A DNA stretch of 64,000 nucleotides from Bdellovibrio sp. SKB1291214 (GTDB lineage: Bacteria; Bdellovibrionota; Bdellovibrionia; Bdellovibrionales; Bdellovibrionaceae): the NCBI RefSeq assembly GCF_002209355.2, contig NZ_CP106855.1, positions 496,001-560,000 of the forward strand. Reading direction: 5' to 3'. The notes beneath the pieces are model-generated. The model ran no database searches. It was not told where the DNA came from and saw only the letters and a program-made list of their open reading frames with translations. Positions within the stretch are counted from its first letter, which is position 1; every line of letters begins with the position of its first letter. This document shows positions 1 through 8,910 of this stretch, piece by piece. A program made the position numbers and the translations under genes.

Positions 1-948
1 TTCTTTCATCAAGCGATGAGTTAAAAACTCCATATAGAGCTGAGCGATTTCGGTATCTTTAAAGGACATATTCCATGCTTTAGCACCGAGGTACACATAA
101 GGATTTCCATCCCACAATGTGCGACGAACAAAGGGACGTTCCACTGGATTCGGAGTTTCAGGGGCTGGCATCTTTTTGCCCTCTTTCGCTGGCAATGAAC
201 CCCATGTCTTTTCAATCTCGGCCATCATTTGTGCGCGGTCATACTTACCCGCCACAAATAATTTCATATTCGCTGGGTAGTACCAATCGGCATAGTGCTT
301 TTCCAATTGTGCAGGTTCCAATTTGCGGTTGGAAAGTTGTTCTTCCGTGCGTGTGAAACGATCTTCGTTACCCTTGATGCCGAATTCACTTTTCCAAAAC
401 CCAGGTTCACGCAGATAACTTGGATAAAGATAATCCATCGGGTTGAAACCCAGAGTTTCAGAAATAGGCCCCGGGCGCCCGATCTCAAGTTCGACGGTGC
501 CTTTTTCTTTCTGCACGAACTCTGGCAAGATACTTGGAACAAGAATCATTTTACCAAAGCTTTCCAAAAGCCACGTGCCCTTTTTAGCAGGGATCGAACC
601 AAAGTAACTTGTCACGCGACTGGATGTGGAACCATTGGCCTCGCCACCCGCTTCACGGATCAACTGCAAATATGTCATTTCGTCTTTCAAGGATTTATCG
701 CGGAACAAAACGTGCTCTAGCAAATGCGAAATGCCGTATTCACCCGATTTCTCGATATCCCAACCAACCCCCACTTCAAGACGCAGTGAAGTTGTCGTGG
801 CTTCATCACTTGGAGCCAAGAAAACCTGCATACCGTTTTTTAGTTTGATGTGTTCGATCTTTTTATAAGGATCCTCACCGATTTCAGCAGCGGCGAAAAT
901 TTGAACAGAAAAGATAAGTGCGATTAAAGAAATAAGTAGTTGTTTCAT
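1..948 (-). CDS. M16 family zinc metallopeptidase, partial (C-terminus off left edge)
   Basis: Starts at the ATG at 948 and reads without a stop to the window edge, giving at least 316 codons. Residues 1-20 form a Sec signal peptide, so the enzyme should act in the periplasm or outside the cell. The inverted zinc motif of the M16 (pitrilysin/insulinase) family, HLLEH, lies at residues 75-79. It is followed by the Gly-Gly/Asn-rich segment and an EKGTVELEI stretch that probably supplies the third zinc ligand. Family members cut short peptides and are usually 400-900 residues, so a second, inactive half may lie to the left. Divergent from the gene at 1044. Confidence 0.85.
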   Translation of the reverse strand, partial: MKQLLISLIALIFSVQIFAAAEIGEDPYKKIEHIKLKNGMQVFLAPSDEATTTSLRLEVGVGWDIEKSGEYGISHLLEHVLFRDKSLKDEMTYLQLIREAGGEANGSTSSRVTSYFGSIPAKKGTWLLESFGKMILVPSILPEFVQKEKGTVELEIGRPGPISETLGFNPMDYLYPSYLREPGFWKSEFGIKGNEDRFTRTEEQLSNRKLEPAQLEKHYADWYYPANMKLFVAGKYDRAQMMAEIEKTWGSLPAKEGKKMPAPETPNPVERPFVRRTLWDGNPYVYLGAKAWNMSFKDTEIAQLYMEFLTHRLMKE

Positions 949-1008
949 GCCACACCTATCGGAATAAACTTTTAAAAGTTTACAGCCTAAGGCTAGACAA
1001 TAGACCAG

Positions 1009-1037
1009 TTGCCCCTCGAAAATTCGCCTCCTATAAT
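1009..1037 (+). promoter_or_regulatory. sigma-70-type promoter of the DHFR-like gene, apparently leaderless
   Basis: A perfect -10 TATAAT (1032-1037) lies 17 nt after a -35 TTGCCC (1009-1014). The expected start of transcription, about 7 nt after the -10, falls on the ATG at 1044. No Shine-Dalgarno sequence fits between them, so the mRNA looks leaderless. Confidence 0.55.
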
Positions 1038-1043
1038 CAGAAC

Positions 1044-1604
1044 ATGAAAACAATTTACTATGGCGCCACAAGTTTAAACGGCTTCATCGCGGACGAAAAC
1101 AACTCCTTGGATTGGCTTTTCCAATTCAGCGACGGAGACGTCCCGCAGTCTTATACAAACTTTATTAAGGATGTAGGCGCCATCTGCATGGGCTCACATA
1201 CATATGAGTGGATGTGGGAGAATCAAATTTCCAAGGCCGAGGATCCTGCGAAGGCTTGGCCGTATCAGATGCCTGCGTTTGTCTTTACGACTCGAAAGCT
1301 GGTTGAGATCCCTGGTGCTGATGTTCGCTTTGTTCAGGGCGATGTCCGCCCGGTGTTTGAGGCGATGAAGAACGCTGCTGGTGGCAAGAATCTTTGGGTT
1401 GTTGGTGGTGGGGAACTCGCTGCTAAGTTTTACGATGCGGGATTGTTGGATGAATTGATCTTGCAAGTTGCACCGTTAACGCTAGCAGGAGGTGCTCCCC
1501 TGTTTCCTAGAAAGATCCACCCGCCGATGAAGCTAATCTCGGCGGAAGCGATTAAGAATTTGTTTGTTGAATTGAAATATAAAATTTCTCAGAAAGAATC
1601 ATAA
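1044..1604 (+). CDS. dihydrofolate reductase / RibD C-terminal fold protein
   Basis: A 186-residue protein of the DHFR-like RibD_C family. It opens with the typical YYGATSLNGFIA strand-loop and later shows the GGGELAAKFYDAGLLDELILQVAP segment found near the C-terminal strands of this fold (positions about 135-160). The family contains NADPH-dependent reductases acting on pterin- or flavin-type substrates, but most stand-alone members have no known substrate. It lies alone between the divergent M16 protease and the convergent gene at 1617. Translation probably starts at the very 5' end of the mRNA. Confidence 0.8.
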   Translation: MKTIYYGATSLNGFIADENNSLDWLFQFSDGDVPQSYTNFIKDVGAICMGSHTYEWMWENQISKAEDPAKAWPYQMPAFVFTTRKLVEIPGADVRFVQGDVRPVFEAMKNAAGGKNLWVVGGGELAAKFYDAGLLDELILQVAPLTLAGGAPLFPRKIHPPMKLISAEAIKNLFVELKYKISQKES

Positions 1605-1616
1605 ATCCAAAAATCT

Positions 1617-3728
1617 TCAGTTATCGAAATCAACACCAAAGCTATTCGAAAACTTTTTCATATCCAGCACAAACTTACGTTCACTTAATCTAATATTTTC
1701 AATTTCAATGGAAACTTCCTCCCCATTCAAAGATTTTCGAAGATTCTGATGTAAAATACTTTGATTTGATAAAAAGTTATTTAAATCTTCCGGCTTAAGA
1801 TTATCTCCGACCCAGAGTTTTACTTCTGTTTTTTCATCCTGCGGTTTGCCAAAGTATATTACTCCGTCGATTATAAATCGATTAAATTCTTTTGCAGACC
1901 GAACCGGATGACCGTCAATCTCCATGCCATTAAAAAGCCTCTGACCAAGTACAAGACAAGTGTGAATAGCTTCGTCGCCATTAATTTCAAATCCAACTTT
2001 ACCATTGATATATTCTACAAAACCGGCTGTCTGAAACAAAGTCCTTGCTTTGCTAAGTTGTGATGTTCCTTTCTTTACGGCATCCCAAAGACTTCTAACT
2101 TCAAATGAATCGGTCGGAAGCAATGAGTTTTTAAATTCAAAAATATATAAATTCTTTCCCAGTTTAAAAATGAAATCAAAATCCCCCGATATACCTTTAA
2201 ATCTGAAATCAACTTCTCGCGAATACATCGTCGTTTTATTAGAAATAGATTTAACCAGCAGATCACCTATCGGATCAGTCATTCCTCCAGAATCCAATCT
2301 CAACTTTGTGGTGAAAAGTGCATTTCTAACCACGCTAGACATATCCAATGTCAACAAAAGTAAAAACATTTTATTATTTATACGAACAAGCGGAGAATAG
2401 AAAGGCTCAAAAAAATTGGATTCTTTAGGATTATAAGTTACAATTTGAAGTATCGCGGCAATTTGCACCGAGGAGAACCCAACGGCTTTTAACATGTTTT
2501 CTGTTTCTCCAATAGGTTGAAATGTCAGCAAGGAGTTTCGATACTCTTGAGAAAACAATCCTTTAGCGTATAGCTGATGCAAAGATTCATGTTTGATACG
2601 TGCAAAAAACTTCATAACTCTCTTGAACTTAACCAAATCAAGAACAGTTAAGTCCTCATGCAATTTAAAATCCATCAGCGCTGAGGATGAGGCCATAAGG
2701 TCATAGCAGATCTTTTCTAAAAAATGTGCTTCGTCTGGAAAAACACCATCCTTTAGTAGTTCCTCACCTAAAGCTTTCAAATAAGGTTCAGGGATTTGAA
2801 TTTTAACCCGGACCGAGCCGCCCCGCCCCACGATTGGAGCAACTAGGGTAAGTTTGTTTTTAACCAAATTGGAAACAGCGTCGTCCAATCCCTGATTAGA
2901 TAAAAACTTGGTCCTTGATGCAAAAATCATTTCTTGTAACAAGTTTGCCGTCCAACCAGTCTGGTAGAACTCCTCAAAACCGTCCAGTGGATGAAACAAG
3001 AAGTAGTGGTTTTCGGAAACGATATCCAATTCGTATCCCAAGAAAAGAATCTTAGATTTTAGCTCATGAAACTTCCTAAGTGTAATTCCAAGATCAACAA
3101 TTTTATCTAGACTCGTGAAATCATAATCTCTACCGCCAAGATTGTCTGGAAATGTATTTGCTGATTTGACCTCAAAATAATTACCTATCAAGTAACCAAT
3201 CGCAGACAACTTTTCTTCCGTCGATACCATAGCTCCGGTGAAGTCAGGAGTTGAGGGACGACTCCAAACCAGATGCTCTATGTACATCAGAAGACGCACA
3301 ACCACATAGCGATCCGCATTCATGAGCTGCCAAAGCGTATGCTCGACATTTTCTTTTGAATCCATGATAAGAGCTAATCGCTTCAAAGACTTTAACCTTG
3401 TTTGCCACTCAGGGAGCTTTTCCCATGCAATCGCCAAATCCAAGACCTTAACCGCCCATTGCGTATTATCAGCATTAAAAAACATCACTTGAACTATTTC
3501 TCGAGGCAAATCACAAGGAACAGGAGAACTCCAAAGGATCAGAATAAATGGTTTAAGTGCCTTCCCGACTCTCCCCTTACCGAAATTATTTACAAATTCG
3601 GACACCAGGAATGCACTCTCTGCCTTACTGAGCGCACGGCACTTAATTCTGTCTGACGAAGGATGCTCAGCAGAAATATCAACACCTATTTCATTAAAAT
3701 AGGTTTCGAGCGTTCCTGGTATGTTCAT
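1617..3728 (-). CDS. large uncharacterised protein with PD-(D/E)xK nuclease-like domain
   Basis: I do not recognise the full-length family. The start is set at the ATG at 3728 because GGAGG stands 5-6 nt upstream; an upstream in-frame GTG (3746) has no such site. The product has 703 residues, no signal peptide and no membrane segment. Around residues 505-545 it has the pattern of a PD-(D/E)xK nuclease core: an acidic GDFDFIF strand, a short turn, LYIFEFKNS (the E-x-K pair), and a later Gln in GTSQLSKA. The N-terminal 480 residues are helical and featureless. The gene is visibly AT-rich compared with the genes on either side and ends close to the convergent DHFR-like gene. A restriction or defence role is possible but is inference only. 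Confidence 0.65.
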   Translation of the reverse strand: MNIPGTLETYFNEIGVDISAEHPSSDRIKCRALSKAESAFLVSEFVNNFGKGRVGKALKPFILILWSSPVPCDLPREIVQVMFFNADNTQWAVKVLDLAIAWEKLPEWQTRLKSLKRLALIMDSKENVEHTLWQLMNADRYVVVRLLMYIEHLVWSRPSTPDFTGAMVSTEEKLSAIGYLIGNYFEVKSANTFPDNLGGRDYDFTSLDKIVDLGITLRKFHELKSKILFLGYELDIVSENHYFLFHPLDGFEEFYQTGWTANLLQEMIFASRTKFLSNQGLDDAVSNLVKNKLTLVAPIVGRGGSVRVKIQIPEPYLKALGEELLKDGVFPDEAHFLEKICYDLMASSSALMDFKLHEDLTVLDLVKFKRVMKFFARIKHESLHQLYAKGLFSQEYRNSLLTFQPIGETENMLKAVGFSSVQIAAILQIVTYNPKESNFFEPFYSPLVRINNKMFLLLLTLDMSSVVRNALFTTKLRLDSGGMTDPIGDLLVKSISNKTTMYSREVDFRFKGISGDFDFIFKLGKNLYIFEFKNSLLPTDSFEVRSLWDAVKKGTSQLSKARTLFQTAGFVEYINGKVGFEINGDEAIHTCLVLGQRLFNGMEIDGHPVRSAKEFNRFIIDGVIYFGKPQDEKTEVKLWVGDNLKPEDLNNFLSNQSILHQNLRKSLNGEEVSIEIENIRLSERKFVLDMKKFSNSFGVDFDN

Positions 3729-3897
3729 TAAAACCTCCACCACCACTGATCTTCGACCATGCCCTGGTTCCAGAAATATTCTACGATTTTCAAATTTAAA
3801 TATTTGATTTCATCACAACAAAACGGCAGTACACGACAGCCTCTCTCTCTCGTCTGCGCAACAACTTGCGCCAGAGAGGACCTGCCGATCTCAACTT

Positions 3898-4221
3898 TTA
3901 TTGATCGCCAACAAAGGGATAATCAGGAGAGTCACTATTAATTTCATTCTGCTGATTATATTCCTCTATCAGCTCCTGAGTCGGGACCGAATAAACACAC
4001 GTAGGACTAACTGAACCGTCATTACAAACAAGCGAACTACCTGAGTATAGCGCCTGACCAGAGGCACATTGCGCCCCAAATCCACCATGACTAGAACAAC
4101 AACCCGAATGCGACTTCCTCATCGTCTGACACGAAGAAGACGCAGACGAGGATGATCCATCCTTACCACACGACGAAATAACCATAGCCGATGAGATCAA
4201 AAACAATATTCTCAAAAACAC
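3898..4221 (-). CDS. small Cys-rich lipoprotein
   Basis: A 107-residue product if started at the GTG at 4221, which has GAGG 6 nt upstream; a TTG at 4233 is the only earlier choice. Residues 1-18 are a lipoprotein signal ending in the lipobox ISSC. The mature part begins with a Ser-rich linker, followed by a compact Cys-rich module with the pattern HSGCCSSHGG, a Cys, CNDGS and SPTC. This resembles small exported Cys/His-Gly modules of unknown function. It ends in an acidic tail. It lies upstream of the nuclease-like gene on the same strand, 169 nt away, and might be co-transcribed with it. Confidence 0.6.
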   Translation of the reverse strand: MFLRILFLISSAMVISSCGKDGSSSSASSSCQTMRKSHSGCCSSHGGFGAQCASGQALYSGSSLVCNDGSVSPTCVYSVPTQELIEEYNQQNEINSDSPDYPFVGDQ

Positions 4222-4332
4222 ATACCACCTCAAGATGTCAACAAACTATAGTATATTTACACATACTAACCAAATTGTCTCGAGACCAAGGTCTATTAAC
4301 TCAAATATTTTTTCCAGCTATTTTTGGAGTAA

Positions 4333-4848
4333 CTAATTCCCCGCGCGCTTCAACGCATCCATAATCACAAGCTCGCGTTCGATGCGGTAAAAGAGAATCT
4401 TCTCTTCCAACCCATCGGACTCCTTGTTTTCTGGTGCGGAGAAGAAGTCGCGGAGGATTTCGACTTTCTTATCGATTGTGACTCGCGTGGATTCTCTGCC
4501 GTCGGCAGTTCCTTTTGCGAAGGTGAAGATCAATTTATAGCGGATGCCACTGGAAGGTGGACGTGCAACATCTGGTGCTAACCAACCATCGATACCTTTG
4601 ATGTATTCTGTTTCAATAACACCAGTGTCTTGGTTTTCTTGAGCGATCGGGAATTTGATCACAGCGTGGGCTGCTCTCCATACGTTGTCGTAGGGGGCGA
4701 AGAACACTCTTTGTTTGTTGAATTTAGCCATCTGCTGATTTGAAGAAGGCCTTTTGTCAAAAAGGCTGCAACCCATAACGGTGCAGCCTGTGATGATCAC
4801 AAGAGATAAGAAGATAGTTCTAGAAGTTAACCGAGCTGTGTGTGACAT
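4333..4848 (-). CDS. lipoprotein of unknown function (BamC-like size and layout)
   Basis: The ATG at 4848 is preferred over an in-frame TTG at 4863. The N-terminal signal TIFLSLVIITGC ends in a lipobox, with a second Cys a few residues on, so this is probably a lipid-anchored outer-membrane protein of 171 residues. The mature protein has the feel of the short lipoproteins that fold as an alpha/beta domain (YDNVWRAAHAVIKFP, IRYKLIFTFA, RVTIDKKVEILRDF). I see no catalytic motif. Its start lies inside the end of the gene at 4820-6265, so the two are translationally coupled and probably act together. Confidence 0.7.
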   Translation of the reverse strand: MSHTARLTSRTIFLSLVIITGCTVMGCSLFDKRPSSNQQMAKFNKQRVFFAPYDNVWRAAHAVIKFPIAQENQDTGVIETEYIKGIDGWLAPDVARPPSSGIRYKLIFTFAKGTADGRESTRVTIDKKVEILRDFFSAPENKESDGLEEKILFYRIERELVIMDALKRAGN

Positions 4849-6265
4849 GTGTTGCGGCTTCAATCATAGCAGCACCCATTGGCGCTTGTGAAGCCGTTTG
4901 TGAGCCTAAAAAGTTCACTTCCCAACGTTTAACGCCAGTCATTAGAGTGTCGTTCGGGAATGTTGGGACTTTCATGCTTGCTACCCATTTGTCAGCGTAA
5001 ACTTCCCAAGTTTGGTTCATCAATTTCACTTTATCGGCGCCCATTTGCACTTGGATTTCGTTTGAGAACACAGCATAAGTCGCTAGCGGATTGACTCCAG
5101 CCACCGTTTGGAAAGAAGGCATAGCGATCTCAAGACCACCCGCCCCGATAATTGGGTTATTGATCAAAGGCAAAACTTGCGGAGCCGTCGTCCCGTTCAT
5201 CGGAAGAATCGCCGTCGACACGCGGTCAATGTTTGCGCGTAGATCTTCAGTTTTAGTCAAAACCGCCAAAACGTTCGCTTCCATATTCGGAGCCGTGTTC
5301 AAAGTGATCTTTTGACCCGCATTGAGCTTTTTAACATCTGTTGGCAGCAAGAAACCACCTTGGCCCGACAACCCTGCTGCCATGAACGTCTCATCCGCAC
5401 GGAACTGAGGAGCAACAACTGTGTTTTTAACAGAGAACGCGATCTCGTTCGTCGGAAGATCCAAGTCAGTTCTTCCTTTCGATAGATTTACGTCACGAAC
5501 GGCTCCGCCTGTTAGGTTAAACACGTTTAGCATTTCGTAAAGTTTTGCTCCGCCACGAACGCCGTCCACGATTGTTTTAAACGGGAATGTGCCTTTCGCA
5601 ACAAACACGCGAGTCACACCTGGCTGACCGAAGTAAATACGGTAAGCAGGCTTATCCAAAGTCACAGTGAACAAAGCGTATTTTTCTTTTTGCTGAGGCA
5701 AAGAAAGATTCGCCGGGATATCCATCTCTTGGCCAATGGCAGAGATCTTATCGTTTTGCGCACTTAGAACCGAGTCCATGTTAAATGCGAAAAGCTGCAT
5801 TTTAGAAAAACCCTGCATCACTAAGCCGAAGTCGATGTTGCCGTCGCCATTCTTGATAGGCAAACCGGTTGCTTGGCCTTTGATTTCAAATTGGCTGACA
5901 GTATTTAAAGGACGAAGCTTGAAAGACACTGCTCCAGGCTGAACCGACATATAAGTCTGACGAACGTAACCTTTAGCTTGAATAGTTACCGGTTGCGCCT
6001 CCGTCCAAGAAGCTGGGATCTCAACTTGACCATTTGCGTCAGTAGTTAAAAAGTTACCCTCAAAAGGAAAATTCAGAGCATCCCCGATAAGGACTTGAGC
6101 TCCAGCTAGCGCCACTCCATCAAGTGAAGTCACAGTCAGCGCATTTGCGGAAACTTTGATTGCGCGCTCTGAACCAGGCGCCAAAGGGCTTTGCGAGTTG
6201 TTATTGGAGTTTGTACAACCTGCCACAATTACTGGCAGCAAGGCCGCCATCATCAGTCTTTTCAT
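4820..6265 (-). CDS. lipoprotein with N-terminal Ig-like/carboxypeptidase-regulatory-type domain
   Basis: A 481-residue lipoprotein; the signal MKRLMMAALLPVIVAGC has a clean lipobox (VAGC). Residues about 35-115 look like a beta-sandwich of the carboxypeptidase-regulatory/CNA-B kind (LTVTSLDGVALAGAQVLIGD, TTDANGQVEIP, VTIQAKGY), a fold used for surface display. The remaining 360 residues are beta-rich with no enzyme motif that I recognise. It is first in a two-gene minus-strand operon and overlaps the following lipoprotein gene. Likely exposed in the outer membrane; function unknown. Confidence 0.75.
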   Translation of the reverse strand: MKRLMMAALLPVIVAGCTNSNNNSQSPLAPGSERAIKVSANALTVTSLDGVALAGAQVLIGDALNFPFEGNFLTTDANGQVEIPASWTEAQPVTIQAKGYVRQTYMSVQPGAVSFKLRPLNTVSQFEIKGQATGLPIKNGDGNIDFGLVMQGFSKMQLFAFNMDSVLSAQNDKISAIGQEMDIPANLSLPQQKEKYALFTVTLDKPAYRIYFGQPGVTRVFVAKGTFPFKTIVDGVRGGAKLYEMLNVFNLTGGAVRDVNLSKGRTDLDLPTNEIAFSVKNTVVAPQFRADETFMAAGLSGQGGFLLPTDVKKLNAGQKITLNTAPNMEANVLAVLTKTEDLRANIDRVSTAILPMNGTTAPQVLPLINNPIIGAGGLEIAMPSFQTVAGVNPLATYAVFSNEIQVQMGADKVKLMNQTWEVYADKWVASMKVPTFPNDTLMTGVKRWEVNFLGSQTASQAPMGAAMIEAATHVTHSSVNF

Positions 6266-6396
6266 ATAATTATCCCCTCCGTGAGAATGAATCTTATGTC
6301 CGAGTAATTATTCCATTGCGATATGACAGCTGGGTCAAGACTAAAGACCGGGGACCTAAGAATTTCGAAAATCTTAAGTTAACGCAAACGCAACAA

Positions 6397-6425
6397 TTGA
6401 CATAAGGACGCGAAACCAATAAAAA
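6397..6425 (+). promoter_or_regulatory. promoter of the tRNA(CAU) gene
   Basis: A perfect -35 TTGACA (6397-6402), a 17-nt spacer and a -10 TAAAAA (6420-6425) sit 28 nt before the mature tRNA 5' end. GC-rich sequence follows the -10. Confidence 0.65.
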
Positions 6426-6453
6426 TTGCGTCTCACGCGCAAGCGTTACGGTT

Positions 6454-6530
<77 letters not shown>

Positions 6531-6647
6531 AATTTTATCTGCCTTCGGGCAGTTAAAAACATAGTTCATCGGATGCGTTCTGATGAAAGTTTCTCCGGAA
6601 ATGAGCCTCTGAGAGAAATATCAAACCTGCGGAAACGCGGGTTTTTT
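6531..6647 (+). ncRNA. structured tRNA trailer RNA ending in an intrinsic terminator
   Basis: The 117 nt after the tRNA contain a small hairpin (6539-6552), an 8-bp stem-loop TCATCGGA/TCTGATGA (about 6557-6577), a TTTCTC/GAGAAA stem, and the terminator CCTGCG-GAAA-CGCGGG followed by six T (6626-6647). The block recurs almost unchanged after the second tRNA copy (8911-9025), with a compensatory change in the terminator stem. It is co-transcribed with the tRNA. It may be just a processed trailer or an independent RNA. Confidence 0.5.
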
Positions 6648-6816
6648 ACTTTCGAAGGCTTAACGTTCGCGGCCCTGATCCGCAAAAAACAACCTCTCCT
6701 TTCGTAGTCCGGGTAAAAAAGCATCTATGGCTCAGGGAACAAATCCCTCGGCGGAAATAATAGACTTACAAAAATAAACAGTCCTTGAGCAAGCGGACGG
6801 CAAATATTCTTACTTG

Positions 6817-6842
6817 TCGGGAAAGCATATCCCGAATTTTTT
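6817..6842 (+). terminator. intrinsic terminator-like hairpin upstream of the methyltransferase gene
   Basis: TCGGGA (6817-6822) pairs with TCCCGA (6830-6835), followed by six T (6837-6842). No gene is visible between the tRNA trailer and this hairpin. The rest of 6650-7020 is AT-rich and holds only a loose GCCAGT/ACTGGC inverted repeat (about 6902-6928). Confidence 0.45.
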
Positions 6843-7024
6843 AAGTACTTCACATCCCTACTTTTGGCGAGGAAAAATATTCCCCTAGTCCAAACTTATA
6901 AGGGCCAGTCGAGCCAAAAAAACTGGCTGATGCTTAAGTAAACAAACAAACTTTGCTTAGAAACAAAATACTGATTGCACACAAACTTTAATTTGCTTGC
7001 GTGCACTTTAGAAGGAGAGTTTGA

Positions 7025-8512
7025 ATGGGTGTCAGAAAAACTTTGACCTCTAGGGAAGAAGGGTCCGGAAATTATGTTATCTGCGGAGATAATCTCGAAT
7101 GGCTTAAACTACTTGAAGATGAGAGTATTGATCTCTGCTATATAGATCCGCCATTCTTTTCGAATCGACCTTACGAAATTCTTTGGGGAAATGGATACGA
7201 ACGTAGATCTTTTGAGGATCGCTTTTCTGGGAAAGTATTAAATTATATTGAGTGGATGAGGCCACGAATTGAACTTATTCACAAAAAATTGAAAAAGACA
7301 GGCAGCATTTTTCTTCACTGCGATTGGCACGCCTCACATCGTTTGAGATGTGTTCTTGATGATGTATTCGGTGAGGACAACTTTAGAAATGAAATTATTT
7401 GGAAAAGAACTTTTACTACCGGAAGCTCTAAATCTATCGCGAAAAAATTTAGCGCCAATACAGACACCATATTTTTCTATCAAAAATCAAAGGACTCTTA
7501 TTTTAATGTTCCCTATAAGGACTACGCTCCCGCTACTCTAAAGCGGTATGATAAAGTTGACGAAAATGGACGGCGTTTCAAATGGGAAAATCTGAAGACC
7601 TATTCGAAAGATAGATTAAAAGAAATGTTAAAGTCTGGAGAAGCCAAGTTCAATAAGGGGTCAAAGAACCCTGTTTACAAGGCTTATCTTGACCCCAACA
7701 AGGGAACCCCTATGGATAATCTTTGGGATGACATTGAGTTTATTGGCACCAAGTCTCCTGAACGACTTGGCTATCCAACGCAAAAACCCGAGGCCCTTTT
7801 ACGAAGAATTATTGAATGTGCTTCAAAAAAAGGAGATGTGGTTCTTGATTGCTTCGGGGGTGGTGGAACAACCGCAAAAGTCTGCGCCGATCTTGGTCGA
7901 ACATTTATCACGGGTGATGTGTCCCCCGTATCTGTTAAGATTATATCCGAACGTTTATATTTCGATGTTCCCGATGTGAAGTTCGAGATCAAAAACTTGC
8001 CGCAGACCGAAGAAGAACTAAAGCAAATGAACGGCCACAAGTTCGCGGAAGTTGTCTGTGAAGTAATGGGTTGGGATGTAAATACTAAAAAATCTGGCGA
8101 TGGTGGGATTGATGGATGGGCAGATGGTGGAAAACTTCCGATCCAAATTAAGAACCATGCTACGGCTCCCGCAGGTCGTCCTGATCTTCAAAGGTTTTTC
8201 GGAGCTTTGGGGAAAAATAAAAAAGGTATTTTTGTCGCGTGGAGGTTTGCTTCTGAAGCTCGAGAATATATAGCTAAAGTAAAACAAGACCATAAAGTCG
8301 AGATCGTAGCGATGGAATGTTCGGCGGTTTTCGGAGGTCTTCTTTTAGAGAAGGCTAAAGGTGAAGAGATCGAAAAATTATATTTAGAGCGCAGACCGAA
8401 AAACTGGGCTAAAAATGTAGCAAAAGCCGAAGCACATCAAAAAGTTTTGGAAAAAATCGCAAAGGCAAAGAACAAGCCGATCCGAAAGAAAAAACAAGTG
8501 GAAGCAGGCTAA
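7025..8512 (+). CDS. DNA methyltransferase fused to Mrr-like restriction endonuclease
   Basis: 495 residues, started at an ATG with GGAGAG 6 nt upstream. The N-terminal part is an amino-methyltransferase (N6-adenine or N4-cytosine) of the beta order: catalytic DPPF at residues 41-44 comes first and the AdoMet-binding FGGGGTT at about 277-283 comes later, with the usual PTQKP motif between them. The C-terminal part (about 330-495) is an Mrr-type PD-(D/E)xK nuclease: GDGGID at 358-363 and QIKNH at 374-378 hold the acidic and lysine residues. The tail is Lys-rich and may bind DNA. This is a single-polypeptide restriction-modification design with no separate specificity subunit. The coding DNA is AT-rich in its first half. 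It lies between two copies of a tRNA gene, consistent with a horizontally acquired module. Confidence 0.85.
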   Translation: MGVRKTLTSREEGSGNYVICGDNLEWLKLLEDESIDLCYIDPPFFSNRPYEILWGNGYERRSFEDRFSGKVLNYIEWMRPRIELIHKKLKKTGSIFLHCDWHASHRLRCVLDDVFGEDNFRNEIIWKRTFTTGSSKSIAKKFSANTDTIFFYQKSKDSYFNVPYKDYAPATLKRYDKVDENGRRFKWENLKTYSKDRLKEMLKSGEAKFNKGSKNPVYKAYLDPNKGTPMDNLWDDIEFIGTKSPERLGYPTQKPEALLRRIIECASKKGDVVLDCFGGGGTTAKVCADLGRTFITGDVSPVSVKIISERLYFDVPDVKFEIKNLPQTEEELKQMNGHKFAEVVCEVMGWDVNTKKSGDGGIDGWADGGKLPIQIKNHATAPAGRPDLQRFFGALGKNKKGIFVAWRFASEAREYIAKVKQDHKVEIVAMECSAVFGGLLLEKAKGEEIEKLYLERRPKNWAKNVAKAEAHQKVLEKIAKAKNKPIRKKKQVEAG

Positions 8513-8721
8513 ACGAGCCTTAATCCGCTCTCATTCACACGGGCCTTCTTATAAGAATATTTAAGAAGGTTCTCGTAATGATCCAAAATCTCATCATAAC
8601 GAGCCATTTCATACGCATCTTCAAGAACCTCTGGATCTAAACCATCACGAACGACAAAAATCTTTTCGATTTCCTGTTCAATTTGATGGAGCTGGAGATT
8701 GGTTAAAACGGTCTGTGTCAT
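8509..8721 (-). CDS. small hypothetical protein convergent with the methyltransferase fusion
   Basis: 70 residues, acidic and predicted all-helical (LHQIEQEIEKIF, EDAYEMARYDEILDHYENLLKYSYKKA). It has no signal peptide and only a weak ribosome binding site. Its stop codon overlaps the methyltransferase-nuclease stop by 4 nt on the opposite strand, so the two are tightly packed within the tRNA-bracketed segment. I do not recognise the family. An accessory or controlling role beside the restriction enzyme is conceivable but unproven. Confidence 0.5.
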   Translation of the reverse strand: MTQTVLTNLQLHQIEQEIEKIFVVRDGLDPEVLEDAYEMARYDEILDHYENLLKYSYKKARVNESGLRLV

Positions 8722-8832
8722 ATCGGAACTTTTAAATTCTCGCAGTTAACCGATCAACCAAATAAGGCTTAACGCCGCACAGAGTCGTCGTGGCGCACGG
8801 CAGCGAATAGCAGATTCATCCTGTTTACATGC

Positions 8833-8910
<78 letters not shown>

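Noticed and set aside
3759-3941. Plus-strand 60-codon frame between the nuclease-like gene and the Cys-rich lipoprotein
   Set aside because: No ribosome binding site, low-complexity CT-rich DNA and overlap with the lipoprotein end.
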